A stretch of 64,000 nt of DNA, taken from contig NZ_LWLE01000036.1 in NCBI RefSeq assembly GCF_001905125.1, positions 175,341-239,340 on the forward strand, given 5' to 3'. Source of the DNA: Streptomyces sp. TSRI0281 (lineage in GTDB: Bacteria > Actinomycetota > Actinomycetes > Streptomycetales > Streptomycetaceae). The notes under the pieces were generated by a model. That model was not told where the DNA came from and searched no databases. It worked only from the letters and a program-made list of their open reading frames with translations. Numbering within the stretch: the first letter of the stretch is position 1; each line of letters starts with the position of its first letter. The position numbers and the translations under genes were made by a program. This document shows, in pieces, positions 8,228 to 16,531 of the stretch.

Positions 8228-9721
8228 GTCGCGGCACCACCCACAGACTCCGATTCCGCGCGAGCGATCTCGCGGTTCTGGGCCTGGTCCTCAGCGACCC
8301 CAGCGGCGATGAGGGCAGCGCCGGGAGTGTGACCGGAGCCGACGTATCGCCAGTGGGCATCGGTGATCGCGTCGGGCTCGTCGGCGTAGTCGGGCGCGGC
8401 CCGTTCGTGGTCGGCGCGTTCGGCGCGCAGGGCCCCGTAAGTGGTCGAGTAGGCACGGGACTTGGTGAGGATGTGGCCCCGGTATCCGAGGGTGTGGGCC
8501 CAGGCGCGCAGGCGCAGCGGCTCCAGTTCCGGAAGGCCGCCGAGTCGCCAGCAGACGCCTATGAGGGTACGTAGGTGAGATGACAGCCGTGCCGTTGTGA
8601 TGTCGTTGGGGCTGGTCACCGGGTGGTCGAGGCCGGCGGAGGAGTCGGCCGCTCCTTTGGTGACGTACTTCGCGACGTACGCCCTACGGCATCATCGGCC
8701 AGTCCCTCGCGACCGCCGAAGGCTTGGAGCGGCCGGGCGTCGAGCTGGCCGCCCCAGCGCAGCTCATATTCGCCAAGGGCCGGGCTGTACGGGGTGCGAA
8801 GATGTACGGCCGCCGCAGCGGTGCGCACCACGGCGGCGAGGAGTTCGGCGGTCGCCCAGGCCGGGGGCGGGGTATCGGGCCCGTGTGCGCCGTCGAGTCG
8901 GACCACGGCGTGGACGTGGACGGCGCCGCGCTTCTGGTACTCGGCGACTTTGGCGTAGGAGATGCGCACGGTGCGCCGCAGGCCGGTGCGTGCGGCGAGG
9001 TGGTGGTAGAGGTTGTCTGTGAACGCCTTCCACAGCCGTCCGGCGTGCGCGTGCCACAGGACGTGGGCCGGGTAGTCGTAACAGCCGGAACAGAGCGGTT
9101 GCCCGACAAACGGATCAGTCGCGTCATGGGTGGCCGGGCAGCCGGGTGAGCGTCCGTGCTCGCACTGGTCGGCGTGACGGCGGGGACGGCATCGTTCGCC
9201 GTCTGCGGTGGTGCGGTGGACGGGTCCGAAGGAGGGGGCCGTCAGGGTGAGGAAGAGGCGGGGGCGTTCCCGTACGTCCGCCGGTACCAACTTGCCGCCG
9301 ACGAGTCCGGCGCGGACCAGGTGGAAGGTGTCGCCCGCGTGGAGGCGGGAGCAGGGGGCGCAGACGGTGGCGCGGCGGTTGCGGCAGCGGATCAGCAGCC
9401 GTTCGCCGGGCTCTGTGCCGGTGTCGTAGTGGTGCAGGACTTCGCCCGTGTCGGCATCACGGGTGGTGGTCGATCCGGAGAGCTGGACCGGGTGGGCGCA
9501 GCCACCAGTAGCGGTGACTTGCTCAAGCCACCAGCCGAACCGGGGGTCTTGGACGAGGCGTATCAGGTCTTGGTCGACTTCGGAGAGCTGACGCAGACGC
9601 GCCGCGCGGTCGAGCACGGCGCGTCTGTGAGCCGAGGGATTCTCGGCGGGGATGGTGGCGACCTCCCGGGGTTGGCCGCCGTAGCGGCACGGATGGTTTG
9701 GGCTGGGTGGGATTCGTCCAT
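8224..9721 (-). pseudogene. replication initiator (RepSA-like), broken by frameshifts
   Basis: Similar throughout to the replication initiators of pSAM2-type elements: GGCAHPVQLSGSTTTRD, RNRRATVCAPCSRLHAGDTFHLV, FLTLTAPSFGPVH, VRISYAKVAEYQKRGAVHVHAV. The main frame runs 9617 to 8616. Near 8680-8687 one base is missing: after LADDAV the frame leaves the conserved path, while YVAKYVTKGAADSSAGLDHP continues in the next frame and runs on to a stop at 8224. A second break is likely near the 5' end: MDESHPAQTIRAAT (ATG 9721) reads in one frame and REVATIPAENPSAHRRA in another. Two conserved halves in different frames make a functional protein unlikely unless frameshifting occurs. Confidence 0.82.
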
Positions 9722-9752
9722 GGAGATCACTCCCGGTCCGTCAGTCGGTGGG

Positions 9753-9866
9753 TTAGCGGATGGTGCCGGTGCCCCGGCAGCAGCGGCAGCGCCGCCGGTG
9801 GCCGGAACGGGTCTTGCGGTAGCGCTCGCCCTTGCAGACGGGGCAGCGGACACGGCGCATGGGCAT
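9753..9866 (-). CDS. 37-residue zinc-ribbon-like protein
   Basis: Very small basic protein starting MPMRRVRCPVCKGERYRKTR, with CxxC and CRCC pairs that could hold a zinc ion, as in the DnaJ-type CxxCxG motifs of small proteins beside rep genes in such elements. ATG at 9866 (or 9860); GGGAG lies upstream. It sits between the membrane protein and the initiator in the same direction, so it is probably part of one operon. Function unknown. Confidence 0.6.
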   Translation of the reverse strand: MPMRRVRCPVCKGERYRKTRSGHRRRCRCCRGTGTIR

Positions 9867-9889
9867 ACTTCGGTGTCTCCCTGGTTGTC

Positions 9890-10084
9890 TCAGGTGTGGG
9901 TGAAGGCGGACAGGAACCAGTTCACGAGGCCGTCCGCCGTGAAGATGGCCGGTGTCTGTCCCAGGTACATGCCGAACAGGGCGATCAGTACCGCTTCCCA
10001 CCACCGCACCTCGCGGGAGCGGACGAGGAGCACGGTGACGAGCCCGAAGACGAGCATCAGCGGCAGAGCTGTCGAATCGCTCAT
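9890..10084 (-). CDS. small two-helix membrane protein (Spd-like)
   Basis: 64 residues: helix 1 ALPLMLVFGLVTVLLV, a charged link (RSREVRWW), helix 2 EAVLIALFGMYLG, and a short tail. The ATG at 10084 overlaps the TraB stop codon (ATGA), so the two are translationally coupled. In actinomycete plasmids and elements, small membrane proteins encoded next to tra are often plasmid-spread (Spd) proteins; this assignment rests on position and topology only. Confidence 0.65.
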   Translation of the reverse strand: MSDSTALPLMLVFGLVTVLLVRSREVRWWEAVLIALFGMYLGQTPAIFTADGLVNWFLSAFTHT

Positions 10085-11088
10085 ATCTCAGTACCCCCGT
10101 CGGTCGCGTTCGCGAGGTACGGCAGGTGCGGGGTCAGGTCCGCGAACTCCGCCGCTGCCTCCTGCACTTCGGTTGTTGTGGTCAGACGGGAGCGGCCCCG
10201 CATCCAGCCGCCCAGGTCGCCCGTCGTCACGGCGACACCCTGTTCCGTCTTAGCGATCGACTGTGCGACCACCACGGCGTCCTTGTTGAGGTCGCCGAGC
10301 GCCATTTCCGCCGTGCCGGGATCGTTGACACGGTGACAGATCCGGCCGCCCAACTGGGCTCGCAACGCGGTGACTCCGGGCCCAAGGTCGGAGCCGACCC
10401 GCTGCCCCGCCACCACCAGGTGGATGCCGAGGGCCGCGCCGAGTTGGGCCAGGCGCAGGAGGTAGGTCGAGCACTTCTCTGCCTCTGACCGTTGGTCTTT
10501 GGCGCCGTTGGTCAGGTACAGCTCTGCCAGTTCGTCGACGATCACGACGACCGGCACCGGGCGTTGCTTGTCGGGCAGGTCCCATATCGAGCGGGCGCCC
10601 GCCTCGCGGCAGAGCGTCATGCGCTCCTGCATGTCGGTCACCAGCGAGCCAAGCACGATGACCGCCTCACTGCGGCAGGTGGCCAGGGCGGAGAGCCGCT
10701 GTTCGACCAGCCCCAGTTCCATGCCGCCCTTGCAGTCGATGCCGACCAGGGCGACCGGTTGCGGGGCGAGTTCGGTGATGAGCCGCGTGATCAGGGTGGA
10801 CTTGCCCGACTGTGTCGCGCCGACGATCAGCCAGTGCGGCACGCGCCGGAAGTCCATGACCCACGCATGGCCCGTCTCCAGTGCGCCGACGACCGCCGAC
10901 AGCAGCGCCGCCGACTCCCGCACGGCGGGACGGCCGGGATGCTCCAGAGGGTCACTGGCCGTCGCGGCGATCAGTACGACGCCACGTTCCGGCGAGGTGA
11001 CGCGTACGGCGTGTATGCGCCAGGTGTGCGCGAAGGCGTCGGCCGCCCCGAGGAACGGGGCCGGAGTCTGCCCCGGGTGAAGCCGCAC
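10081..11088 (-). CDS. TraB/FtsK-SpoIIIE-type DNA translocase, N-terminally truncated
   Basis: 335 residues of the motor domain: LVRLHPGQ region, Walker A IVGATQSGKST (about 90-98), the DCKGGMELG segment and Walker B VVVIVDELAEL. Such proteins pump double-stranded DNA between mycelial compartments or mates. Family similarity extends upstream of the only usable start, GTG 11088, to about 11145 (RYSFPRPTPNGLELL). Further upstream the frame is closed by a stop with no start codon between. The usual N-terminal membrane part is therefore missing. No ribosome site precedes 11088. It heads the minus-strand set ending in the initiator. Probably non-functional for transfer. Confidence 0.8.
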   Translation of the reverse strand: MRLHPGQTPAPFLGAADAFAHTWRIHAVRVTSPERGVVLIAATASDPLEHPGRPAVRESAALLSAVVGALETGHAWVMDFRRVPHWLIVGATQSGKSTLITRLITELAPQPVALVGIDCKGGMELGLVEQRLSALATCRSEAVIVLGSLVTDMQERMTLCREAGARSIWDLPDKQRPVPVVVIVDELAELYLTNGAKDQRSEAEKCSTYLLRLAQLGAALGIHLVVAGQRVGSDLGPGVTALRAQLGGRICHRVNDPGTAEMALGDLNKDAVVVAQSIAKTEQGVAVTTGDLGGWMRGRSRLTTTTEVQEAAAEFADLTPHLPYLANATDGGTEI

Positions 11089-11201
11089 CAGCAGTTCCAG
11101 ACCGTTCGGCGTGGGACGCGGGAAGGAGTAGCGCGGGGTGCGGGTGCGCAGCGGTTCACCTCTGACGGTGGGACATCGCCGAGCTGCTGCGGCGTACGGA
11201 G

Positions 11202-12137
11202 ATGTCCAGCATCAACAGTGCCGCCCTGGAGTCGATCGAGCAGGGCATCGACCAGTTGGCCCGCGCCTACCCGTACGCCGATGCCGACTACCTGCACCAG
11301 CGCACTCGGAACGGCTTGCAGTACGTCACCAAGCAGCTTGAAAGCCGGATGACACTGCGTCAGCACCGGGAGCTACTCGTTGATTCCGGGTGGCTGTTCC
11401 TGCTCAATGCGTGCATCCAGTACGACCGGGGGCAGCGGGAAGCCGCCAACCTAAGCAAGGCCGCCGCACTCCGGATCGGCGAAGAGGCCGGTCACGGCGA
11501 GATCAAGGCATGGGCGTGGGCGATCGAGGCATGGTTTGCCCTCACCCAGAGCCGATGGCAGGACATGCTCACCGCAGTGGAAGCCGGTCACGTCGCCGAT
11601 CAGACGCATTCCGTCGGCGTGCAGTTGTACGCGCACAAGGCCCGCGCCGCCGCCCGGATGGGAGACGCGCGATTGGTCCGCGACTCCCTGGACGCCGGGC
11701 GAGCGAGGCTGGACCGCCTGGCCCGCCCGGATCACCCCGAGCACCACTTCATCATCGACCCTGATAAATGGGACTTCTACGAGATGGACGCCTACCGCCT
11801 GCTCGGTGACGACGAGCGCGCCGCCGCCCACGCCCGGTCGGTGGTCCGGATCAGCACTGGCCCGGACGGCACCGAGATCTCACCCATGCCTGCCGCAGAA
11901 GCCCGCCTCACGCTCGGAGTCGCCGCTGCCCGGACTGGTGAGATAGAGGAGGCCGTAGGCAAGGGCACTGCGGCCCTCGCAGCCGACCGGAAGTCTCTCC
12001 CCTCCCTGCTCTTGGTCGCCAACGAGCTGGACAACGAACTTCGCGCCCGCTTCCCCCGTGAGGCATCCACGCGCGACTTCCATGAACGGATCTCGACCAT
12101 CACGCGTGGCACAAGCACGCCAGAGCTTCCGTTCTGA
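11202..12137 (+). CDS. C-terminal TPR part of an HTH regulator that lost its DNA-binding domain
   Basis: 311 residues matching the helical C-terminal region of a Streptomyces XRE-type regulator family: REL/SGWLFLLNACIQYDRGQ, AWAIEAWFALTQSRW, HHFIIDPDKWDFYEMDAYR, SPMPAAEARLTLGVAAAR. The similarity begins before the ATG, at WDIAELLRRTEMSS (from 11169), but an in-frame stop at 11163 closes the frame, and the expected helix-turn-helix is absent. The break faces the equally truncated traB across some 30 bases, as expected if a deletion removed both 5' ends and the shared control region. Whether the remnant is translated from ATG 11202 is uncertain. Confidence 0.72.
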   Translation: MSSINSAALESIEQGIDQLARAYPYADADYLHQRTRNGLQYVTKQLESRMTLRQHRELLVDSGWLFLLNACIQYDRGQREAANLSKAAALRIGEEAGHGEIKAWAWAIEAWFALTQSRWQDMLTAVEAGHVADQTHSVGVQLYAHKARAAARMGDARLVRDSLDAGRARLDRLARPDHPEHHFIIDPDKWDFYEMDAYRLLGDDERAAAHARSVVRISTGPDGTEISPMPAAEARLTLGVAAARTGEIEEAVGKGTAALAADRKSLPSLLLVANELDNELRARFPREASTRDFHERISTITRGTSTPELPF

Positions 12138-12387
12138 CCAGCCACATGCATGACTCGGCCCCTGCTCCCCTCACCGGGCCAGGCAGCGCACGACCACCGG
12201 CGCTGAAGACGAGCGCGACCAACCGACGCTCCCCGGACATGACACCGACCGTACCGATCCGAATTCGCCCAGATGAACGTCAGAGAACTGCGAGGCTGAC
12301 TGTCCCGTTTCTGTCGCAAGGACGACCGTCCACTGGCTAGCTTCGATCAGTGAGTGCCAAAATCTAGCTCCCAAGGGAGGTCAGTGG

Positions 12388-13023
12388 ATGTCGTCGAACG
12401 GTTCGGGTGGGGCAGCGGGGAGCGCAGGCGGGGGCGGAGGTGATCCAGAGCCTCCAGGGCCTCCGCGGCGACGAGACTGGCAAGGTCCAACAGCTCTCAT
12501 CGGCGCCATTGCTGCACTGATCACCGCCCTCTTTACCATCTTTGGCGGCTCCCTCTTTGCCATCGGTGAGGAGCAAGACGACCGTCAGACGCCGGAGAGT
12601 CATGCGAGTGGCCAGACTCCGGAAACTCAACCACGCCCGTCCAGTCAGGACGACCCCAAAGTGAGATGGTTGGGCGAGCTCGTTGCTGTGTATGAGTACA
12701 CCGACCTGGATACGGCCCCCACTTCGCGGACCAGAAACTCCGGGGGCGACTTGCAGGCAAGTTGGGGACAGCCCAAGGGCAACACGGTTACTGCGTACTT
12801 CTCCCACGATGTTCAGGGTGTGGAGCTGGAACCGGGCACGAAGGTCACGCCGGAGAGCTGTGCCGCGCGGGTGAGCACACACGGCGTTGACAACATCAAC
12901 GTTGAAACGGGAACCCGATTTTGCATTCTGACCAACGGTGGCCGTGCGGCCCTCTTGGAAGTGAAGAGTGTGGACGCCGGTGAGGACGAGTTCATCGCGC
13001 AGGCGACCGTTTGGGAAAAGTGA
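12388..13023 (+). CDS. membrane-anchored exported protein of unknown function
   Basis: 211 residues: a Gly/Pro-rich cytoplasmic start, one membrane segment (about 35-58, TALIGAIAALITALFTIFGG), then an extracytoplasmic domain of about 150 residues with two cysteines (ESCAARV and RFCILTN) that could pair. GGGAGG at 12374-12379 supports ATG 12388. Less GC-rich than its surroundings. It is the element's last gene and the best candidate for cargo; I do not recognise the family. About 250 bases before it (12138-12387) hold no visible gene. Confidence 0.65.
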   Translation: MSSNGSGGAAGSAGGGGGDPEPPGPPRRRDWQGPTALIGAIAALITALFTIFGGSLFAIGEEQDDRQTPESHASGQTPETQPRPSSQDDPKVRWLGELVAVYEYTDLDTAPTSRTRNSGGDLQASWGQPKGNTVTAYFSHDVQGVELEPGTKVTPESCAARVSTHGVDNINVETGTRFCILTNGGRAALLEVKSVDAGEDEFIAQATVWEK

Positions 13024-13038
13024 AGGGCGACTAGAAAG

Positions 13039-13069
13039 CGAGGGGGCAGGCCGATGACCTGCCCCCTCG
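13039..13069. terminator. bidirectional terminator between element gene and thiC
   Basis: Perfect 12-bp stem CGAGGGGGCAGG / CCTGCCCCCTCG with a 7-base loop, placed between convergent stop codons (13023 and 13074). It travels with the element and now ends the thiC transcript. Confidence 0.85.
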
Positions 13070-13073
13070 TCAT

Positions 13074-14912
13074 TCAGTCAGCCAGCGGCAAGTACACGCG
13101 GTTGCCCGACTGCGCAAACTCCTGTGACTTGGCCAGCATCCCTTCCGCGATCTCTTGATCCGTCGCGACCGAATCCGCGTCACCACCGAACCGTTCTGTG
13201 ATGCTTCTGCTAATCTTCATCGAGCAGAATTTCGGCCCGCACATCGAGCAGAAATGCGCCGTCTTCGCCGGTTCGGCAGGCAGCGTCTCGTCGTGGAACT
13301 CCCGCGCCGTGACCGGGTCCAGAGCCAGATTGAACTGGTCCTCCCAGCGGAACTCGAACCGCGCGTCCGACAGCGCGTCGTCCCAGTCCTGCGCCCCCGG
13401 GTGCCCCTTGGCGAGGTCAGCCGCATGGGCCGCGATCTTGTAGGTGATCACACCGGTCTTCACGTCGTCCCGGTTGGGCAGCCCCAGGTGCTCCTTGGGC
13501 GTGACGTAACAGAGCATCGCCGTCCCCCACCAGGCGATCATCGCCGCGCCGATGCCGGAGGTGATGTGGTCGTACGCCGGAGCGACATCGGTGGTCAGCG
13601 GGCCGAGCGTGTAGAACGGCGCCTCCTCGCAGATCTCCTGCTGGAGGTCGATGTTCTCCTTGATCTTGTGCATCGGGACATGCCCCGGTCCCTCGATCAT
13701 CGTCTGGACGCCGAACCGCTTGGCGATCGTGTTCAGCTCGCCCAGCGTGCGGAGTTCGGCGAACTGCGCCTCGTCGTTGGCGTCGGCGATCGACCCGGGG
13801 CGCAGGCCGTCGCCCAGCGAGTACGTCACGTCGTACGTCGCGAGGATCTCGCAGAGCTCCTCGAAGTGGTCGTACAGGAACGACTCCTTGTGGTGCGCGA
13901 GGCACCAGGCGGCCATGATCGAACCGCCGCGGGAGACGATGCCGGTCTTGCGGCGGGCGGTCAGCGGCACGTACGGCAGACGCACACCGGCGTGCACCGT
14001 CATGTAGTCGACGCCCTGCTCGGCCTGCTCGATGACCGTGTCCTTGTAGATCTCCCAGGTCAGCTCCTCCGCCCTGCCGTCGACCTTTTCGAGGGCCTGA
14101 TAAAGGGGAACGGTGCCGATCGGCACCGGGGAGTTACGCAGTACCCACTCACGGGTGGTGTGGATGTTGCGCCCGGTGGAGAGGTCCATGACCGTATCGG
14201 CGCCCCATTTGGTCGCCCAGGTCATCTTGTCCACTTCTTCCTCGATGGAGGAGGTGACGGCGGAGTTGCCGATGTTGGCGTTGACCTTCACCAGGAACCG
14301 CTTGCCGATGATCATCGGCTCGATCTCCGGGTGGTTGACGTTCGCGGGCAGCACGGCCCGGCCTGCGGCGATCTCCTCGCGTACGACCTCGGGCCCGACG
14401 TTCTCCCGGATCGCGACGTACTCCATCTCAGGGGTGATCTCGCCCCGTCGGGCGTACGCGAGCTGGGTGACGGGGCGCCCGTCCCGACTGCGGCGCGGCT
14501 GGCGCGGGCGGCCCGGGAAGACGGCGTCGAGGTTGCGCAGCCCGCCGCGCGGCGAGGTGTGCTTGAGCCCGTCGTCCTCGGGGCGGCCCGGACGGCCCGC
14601 GTACTCCTCGGTGTCACCGCGGGCGATGATCCAGTTCTCCCGCAGCGGTGCGAGCCCGCGGCGGACATCGGTGTCGATGGAGGGATCGGTGTACGGCCCC
14701 GACGTGTCGTACAGCGTCACGTCGTTGCCGTTGGTGAGGTGCACCTGACGGACCGGCACCCGGAGGTCCGGGCGCGAGCCCTGGACGTATCCCTTGTGCC
14801 ATCCGATGGACTTCCCGGCCTCGTCGTCCGGTGCGTCCTGACCCTGCTGCGCATTCCGCGCATCCTGGTCATTCTGCTTCGAGGCAGGCGTGCGTGCGTC
14901 CGATGTGGTCAT
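13074..14912 (-). CDS. thiC: phosphomethylpyrimidine synthase (chimeric 3' end)
   Basis: 612 residues. ThiC is the radical-SAM enzyme that turns aminoimidazole ribotide into HMP phosphate for thiamine. Seen: GNSAVTSSIEEEVDKMTWA, GADTVMDLSTG, EGPGHVPMHKI and the iron-sulfur motif CSMCGPKFC (Cys555, 558, 563). From KIS (residue 568) on, the coding sequence comes from the mobile element: 44 residues ending GNRVYLPLAD, against 38 in the native end stranded at 6313-6449. The catalytic part is intact, so function is probably kept. Start ATG 14912 with GGGAG upstream. Controlled by the TPP riboswitch in its leader. Confidence 0.95.
   Translation of the reverse strand: MTTSDARTPASKQNDQDARNAQQGQDAPDDEAGKSIGWHKGYVQGSRPDLRVPVRQVHLTNGNDVTLYDTSGPYTDPSIDTDVRRGLAPLRENWIIARGDTEEYAGRPGRPEDDGLKHTSPRGGLRNLDAVFPGRPRQPRRSRDGRPVTQLAYARRGEITPEMEYVAIRENVGPEVVREEIAAGRAVLPANVNHPEIEPMIIGKRFLVKVNANIGNSAVTSSIEEEVDKMTWATKWGADTVMDLSTGRNIHTTREWVLRNSPVPIGTVPLYQALEKVDGRAEELTWEIYKDTVIEQAEQGVDYMTVHAGVRLPYVPLTARRKTGIVSRGGSIMAAWCLAHHKESFLYDHFEELCEILATYDVTYSLGDGLRPGSIADANDEAQFAELRTLGELNTIAKRFGVQTMIEGPGHVPMHKIKENIDLQQEICEEAPFYTLGPLTTDVAPAYDHITSGIGAAMIAWWGTAMLCYVTPKEHLGLPNRDDVKTGVITYKIAAHAADLAKGHPGAQDWDDALSDARFEFRWEDQFNLALDPVTAREFHDETLPAEPAKTAHFCSMCGPKFCSMKISRSITERFGGDADSVATDQEIAEGMLAKSQEFAQSGNRVYLPLAD
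13213..13228. other. right attachment site (att core) of the integrative element
   Basis: ATCTTCATCGAGCAGA, in direct orientation to 6434-6449 with one mismatch. It lies in thiC over the codons for Cys563-Ser-Met-Lys-Ile. Sequence to its right is chromosomal thiC; sequence to its left (13074-13212) belongs to the element. Confidence 0.85.
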
Positions 14913-14921
14913 GAGACCTAC

Positions 14922-15027
14922 TCCCTACGCCGGCATTACCCGGTAACAGGTTCGGCGGTCGGCGCAGCATGTCCCGTACGGAGTACGGAGGTCAGCGCCC
15001 TCTCAGCCCGGTGCTCCGAGCTCCCGC
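14922..15027 (-). ncRNA. TPP (THI-box) riboswitch in the thiC leader
   Basis: The minus-strand leader carries the conserved THI elements in order: GGAGCACCGGGCTGAGAGG, a variable arm, CCGAACCTGTTACCGGGTAA, and TGCCGGCGTAGGGA. The thiC ribosome site (GGGAG, 14921-14925) is fused to the 3' end of the aptamer, which suggests that bound thiamine pyrophosphate blocks translation. Confidence 0.93.
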
Positions 15028-15108
15028 GTGTGCAAAGGTGCCACCACGCTAGCGCCCTTCCTGGCGAGCTGACCAGAGGACCCCTCCCGTTCTTGCGATG
15101 ATCGCCCC

Positions 15109-16440
15109 GTGACGTCCCCCCAAAGCGACCCCGCACCCCACGACCACGCCCACGGCCACTCGCACAGTCACGGCCCCGCCGCGCCCGTCTCGAAGCATCT
15201 GCGCAAGGTGATCGCGGCCGTACTGATCCCCTTCGCCGCCGCGGTCGTCGTCGGCCTGCTGGTCCTCTGGCCGGGCGGCACCCCGGCCCACGAACGCACG
15301 GGCGTCGGCTTCGACCGGCAGACGCAGCAGGGCAAGGTGGTCCGGGTCGACAAGGTCGACTGCAAGGACGTCAACGCCGCCCAGGTGCCGCCGACCGGCG
15401 ACACCTCCACGCCGTCCGGGCGCGAGGCGGTCAACGAGCAGTCCGGGCTGTGCGAGAAGGCCACGATCGAGGTGACCACCGGAAAGGACAAGGGCCGCAC
15501 GTTCGTCGAGGTCGTCCAGCCCGACGCGCCCCGGCAACTGCGGCAGGGACAGGGCGTGGTCGTGGCCTACGCACCCGACGCCCCCCACGACCTCCAGTAC
15601 TCGGTGACCGATGTGAACCGCACGGTCCCGATGGCTCTGCTGGCCGGGATCTTCGCCCTCGCGGTCGTCGTCGTGGGCAGGCTGCGCGGGGTGATGGCCC
15701 TGGTGGCGCTCGCCGTGTCGTTCGCCCTGCTGACCCTGTTCATCCTGCCGGCGATCCTTCAGGGGTCGAATCCCCTGGTGGTCGCGGTGATCGGGGCCAG
15801 TGCCATCATGCTGGTCGCCCTCTACCTGTGCCACGGGCTGACGGCCCGTACGTCCGTCGCGGTCATCGGCACACTGATCTCACTGCTGCTGATCGGGCTT
15901 CTCGGCTCGCTCTTCATCGGCTGGGCGAGCCTGAGCGGCAACACCGACGACAACACCGGCCTCATCCACGGGCTGTACCCGGACATCGACATGAGCGGCC
16001 TGCTGCTGGCAGGCGTCATCATCGGCTCGCTCGGAGTGCTCGACGATGTGACCGTCACCCAGACCTCGGCGGTCTGGGAACTCCATCAGGCGAACCCGAC
16101 GATGGGTTGGCGGGGGCTGTACCGGGCAGGTATCAGAATCGGACGGGATCACATCGCCTCGGTCGTCAACACCCTGGTGCTCGCCTACGCGGGCGCGGCA
16201 CTGCCGCTGCTGCTGCTCTTCTCGATCGCCCAGAGCAGCGTGGGAACGGTGGCCAACAGCGAACTGGTGGCTGTGGAGATCGTCCGGACGCTCGTCGGTT
16301 CGATCGGACTGGTCGCCTCGGTTCCGGTGACCACGGTGCTCGCCGCTCTGGTCGTCTCCGCGGACCGCACAGGGCTCGGCGCGGAAGCCGGAGCTCCTGC
16401 ACCCGTACGGACCGGGAGGGGCCGTCGTCGCAAGACGTAA
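15109..16440 (+). CDS. YibE/F family membrane protein
   Basis: 443 residues. The N-terminus is histidine-rich (PHDHAHGHSHSHG). A first membrane helix (VIAAVLIPFAAAVVVGLLVL) is followed by an extracytoplasmic domain (about 60-165) and seven or so helices. The YibE/F signature region is GLIHGLYPDIDMSGLLLAG...GSLGVLDDVTVTQTSAVWEL. Function is unproven in the family. Start GTG at 15109. Divergent from thiC. The His-rich tail suggests metal binding, which is an inference. Confidence 0.85.
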   Translation: MTSPQSDPAPHDHAHGHSHSHGPAAPVSKHLRKVIAAVLIPFAAAVVVGLLVLWPGGTPAHERTGVGFDRQTQQGKVVRVDKVDCKDVNAAQVPPTGDTSTPSGREAVNEQSGLCEKATIEVTTGKDKGRTFVEVVQPDAPRQLRQGQGVVVAYAPDAPHDLQYSVTDVNRTVPMALLAGIFALAVVVVGRLRGVMALVALAVSFALLTLFILPAILQGSNPLVVAVIGASAIMLVALYLCHGLTARTSVAVIGTLISLLLIGLLGSLFIGWASLSGNTDDNTGLIHGLYPDIDMSGLLLAGVIIGSLGVLDDVTVTQTSAVWELHQANPTMGWRGLYRAGIRIGRDHIASVVNTLVLAYAGAALPLLLLFSIAQSSVGTVANSELVAVEIVRTLVGSIGLVASVPVTTVLAALVVSADRTGLGAEAGAPAPVRTGRGRRRKT

Positions 16441-16531
16441 CCGCGAACGACCGGCAGACAACCCGTTCGGCTGACACTCTGTTGCTCTACAGCCGACGCC
16501 TCACGTCTCCAGCAGGCGCCGTGCTTCTCTC

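Larger units (their letters stand above)
6434..13228. mobile_element. decayed integrative element (AICE-like) inserted in the 3' part of thiC
   Basis: About 6.8 kb bounded by a direct repeat of 16 bp with one mismatch. Contents in order: large serine integrase (+); a minus-strand set of TraB/FtsK remnant, two-helix membrane protein, small zinc-ribbon protein, replication initiator and a 59-residue protein; a headless HTH/TPR regulator (+); an anchored exported protein (+). This gene set resembles actinomycete integrative and conjugative elements of the pSAM2 type, but with a serine rather than a tyrosine integrase and a protein-coding target instead of a tRNA gene. The initiator is frameshifted and the tra and regulator genes lack their N-termini, so self-transfer is probably lost. 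No excisionase was recognised. Confidence 0.85.

Noticed and set aside
12138..12387. Small gene between the TPR remnant and the anchored protein
   Set aside because: The short frames have no ribosome site, recognisable features or coupling.
13155..15101. Long open frame antisense to thiC (about 650 codons)
   Set aside because: GC-rich third-position shadow of thiC; no family features and thiC is certain.
16441..16531. Possible gene between the YibE/F gene and ssgA
   Set aside because: Only 91 bases between convergent genes with no credible frame.
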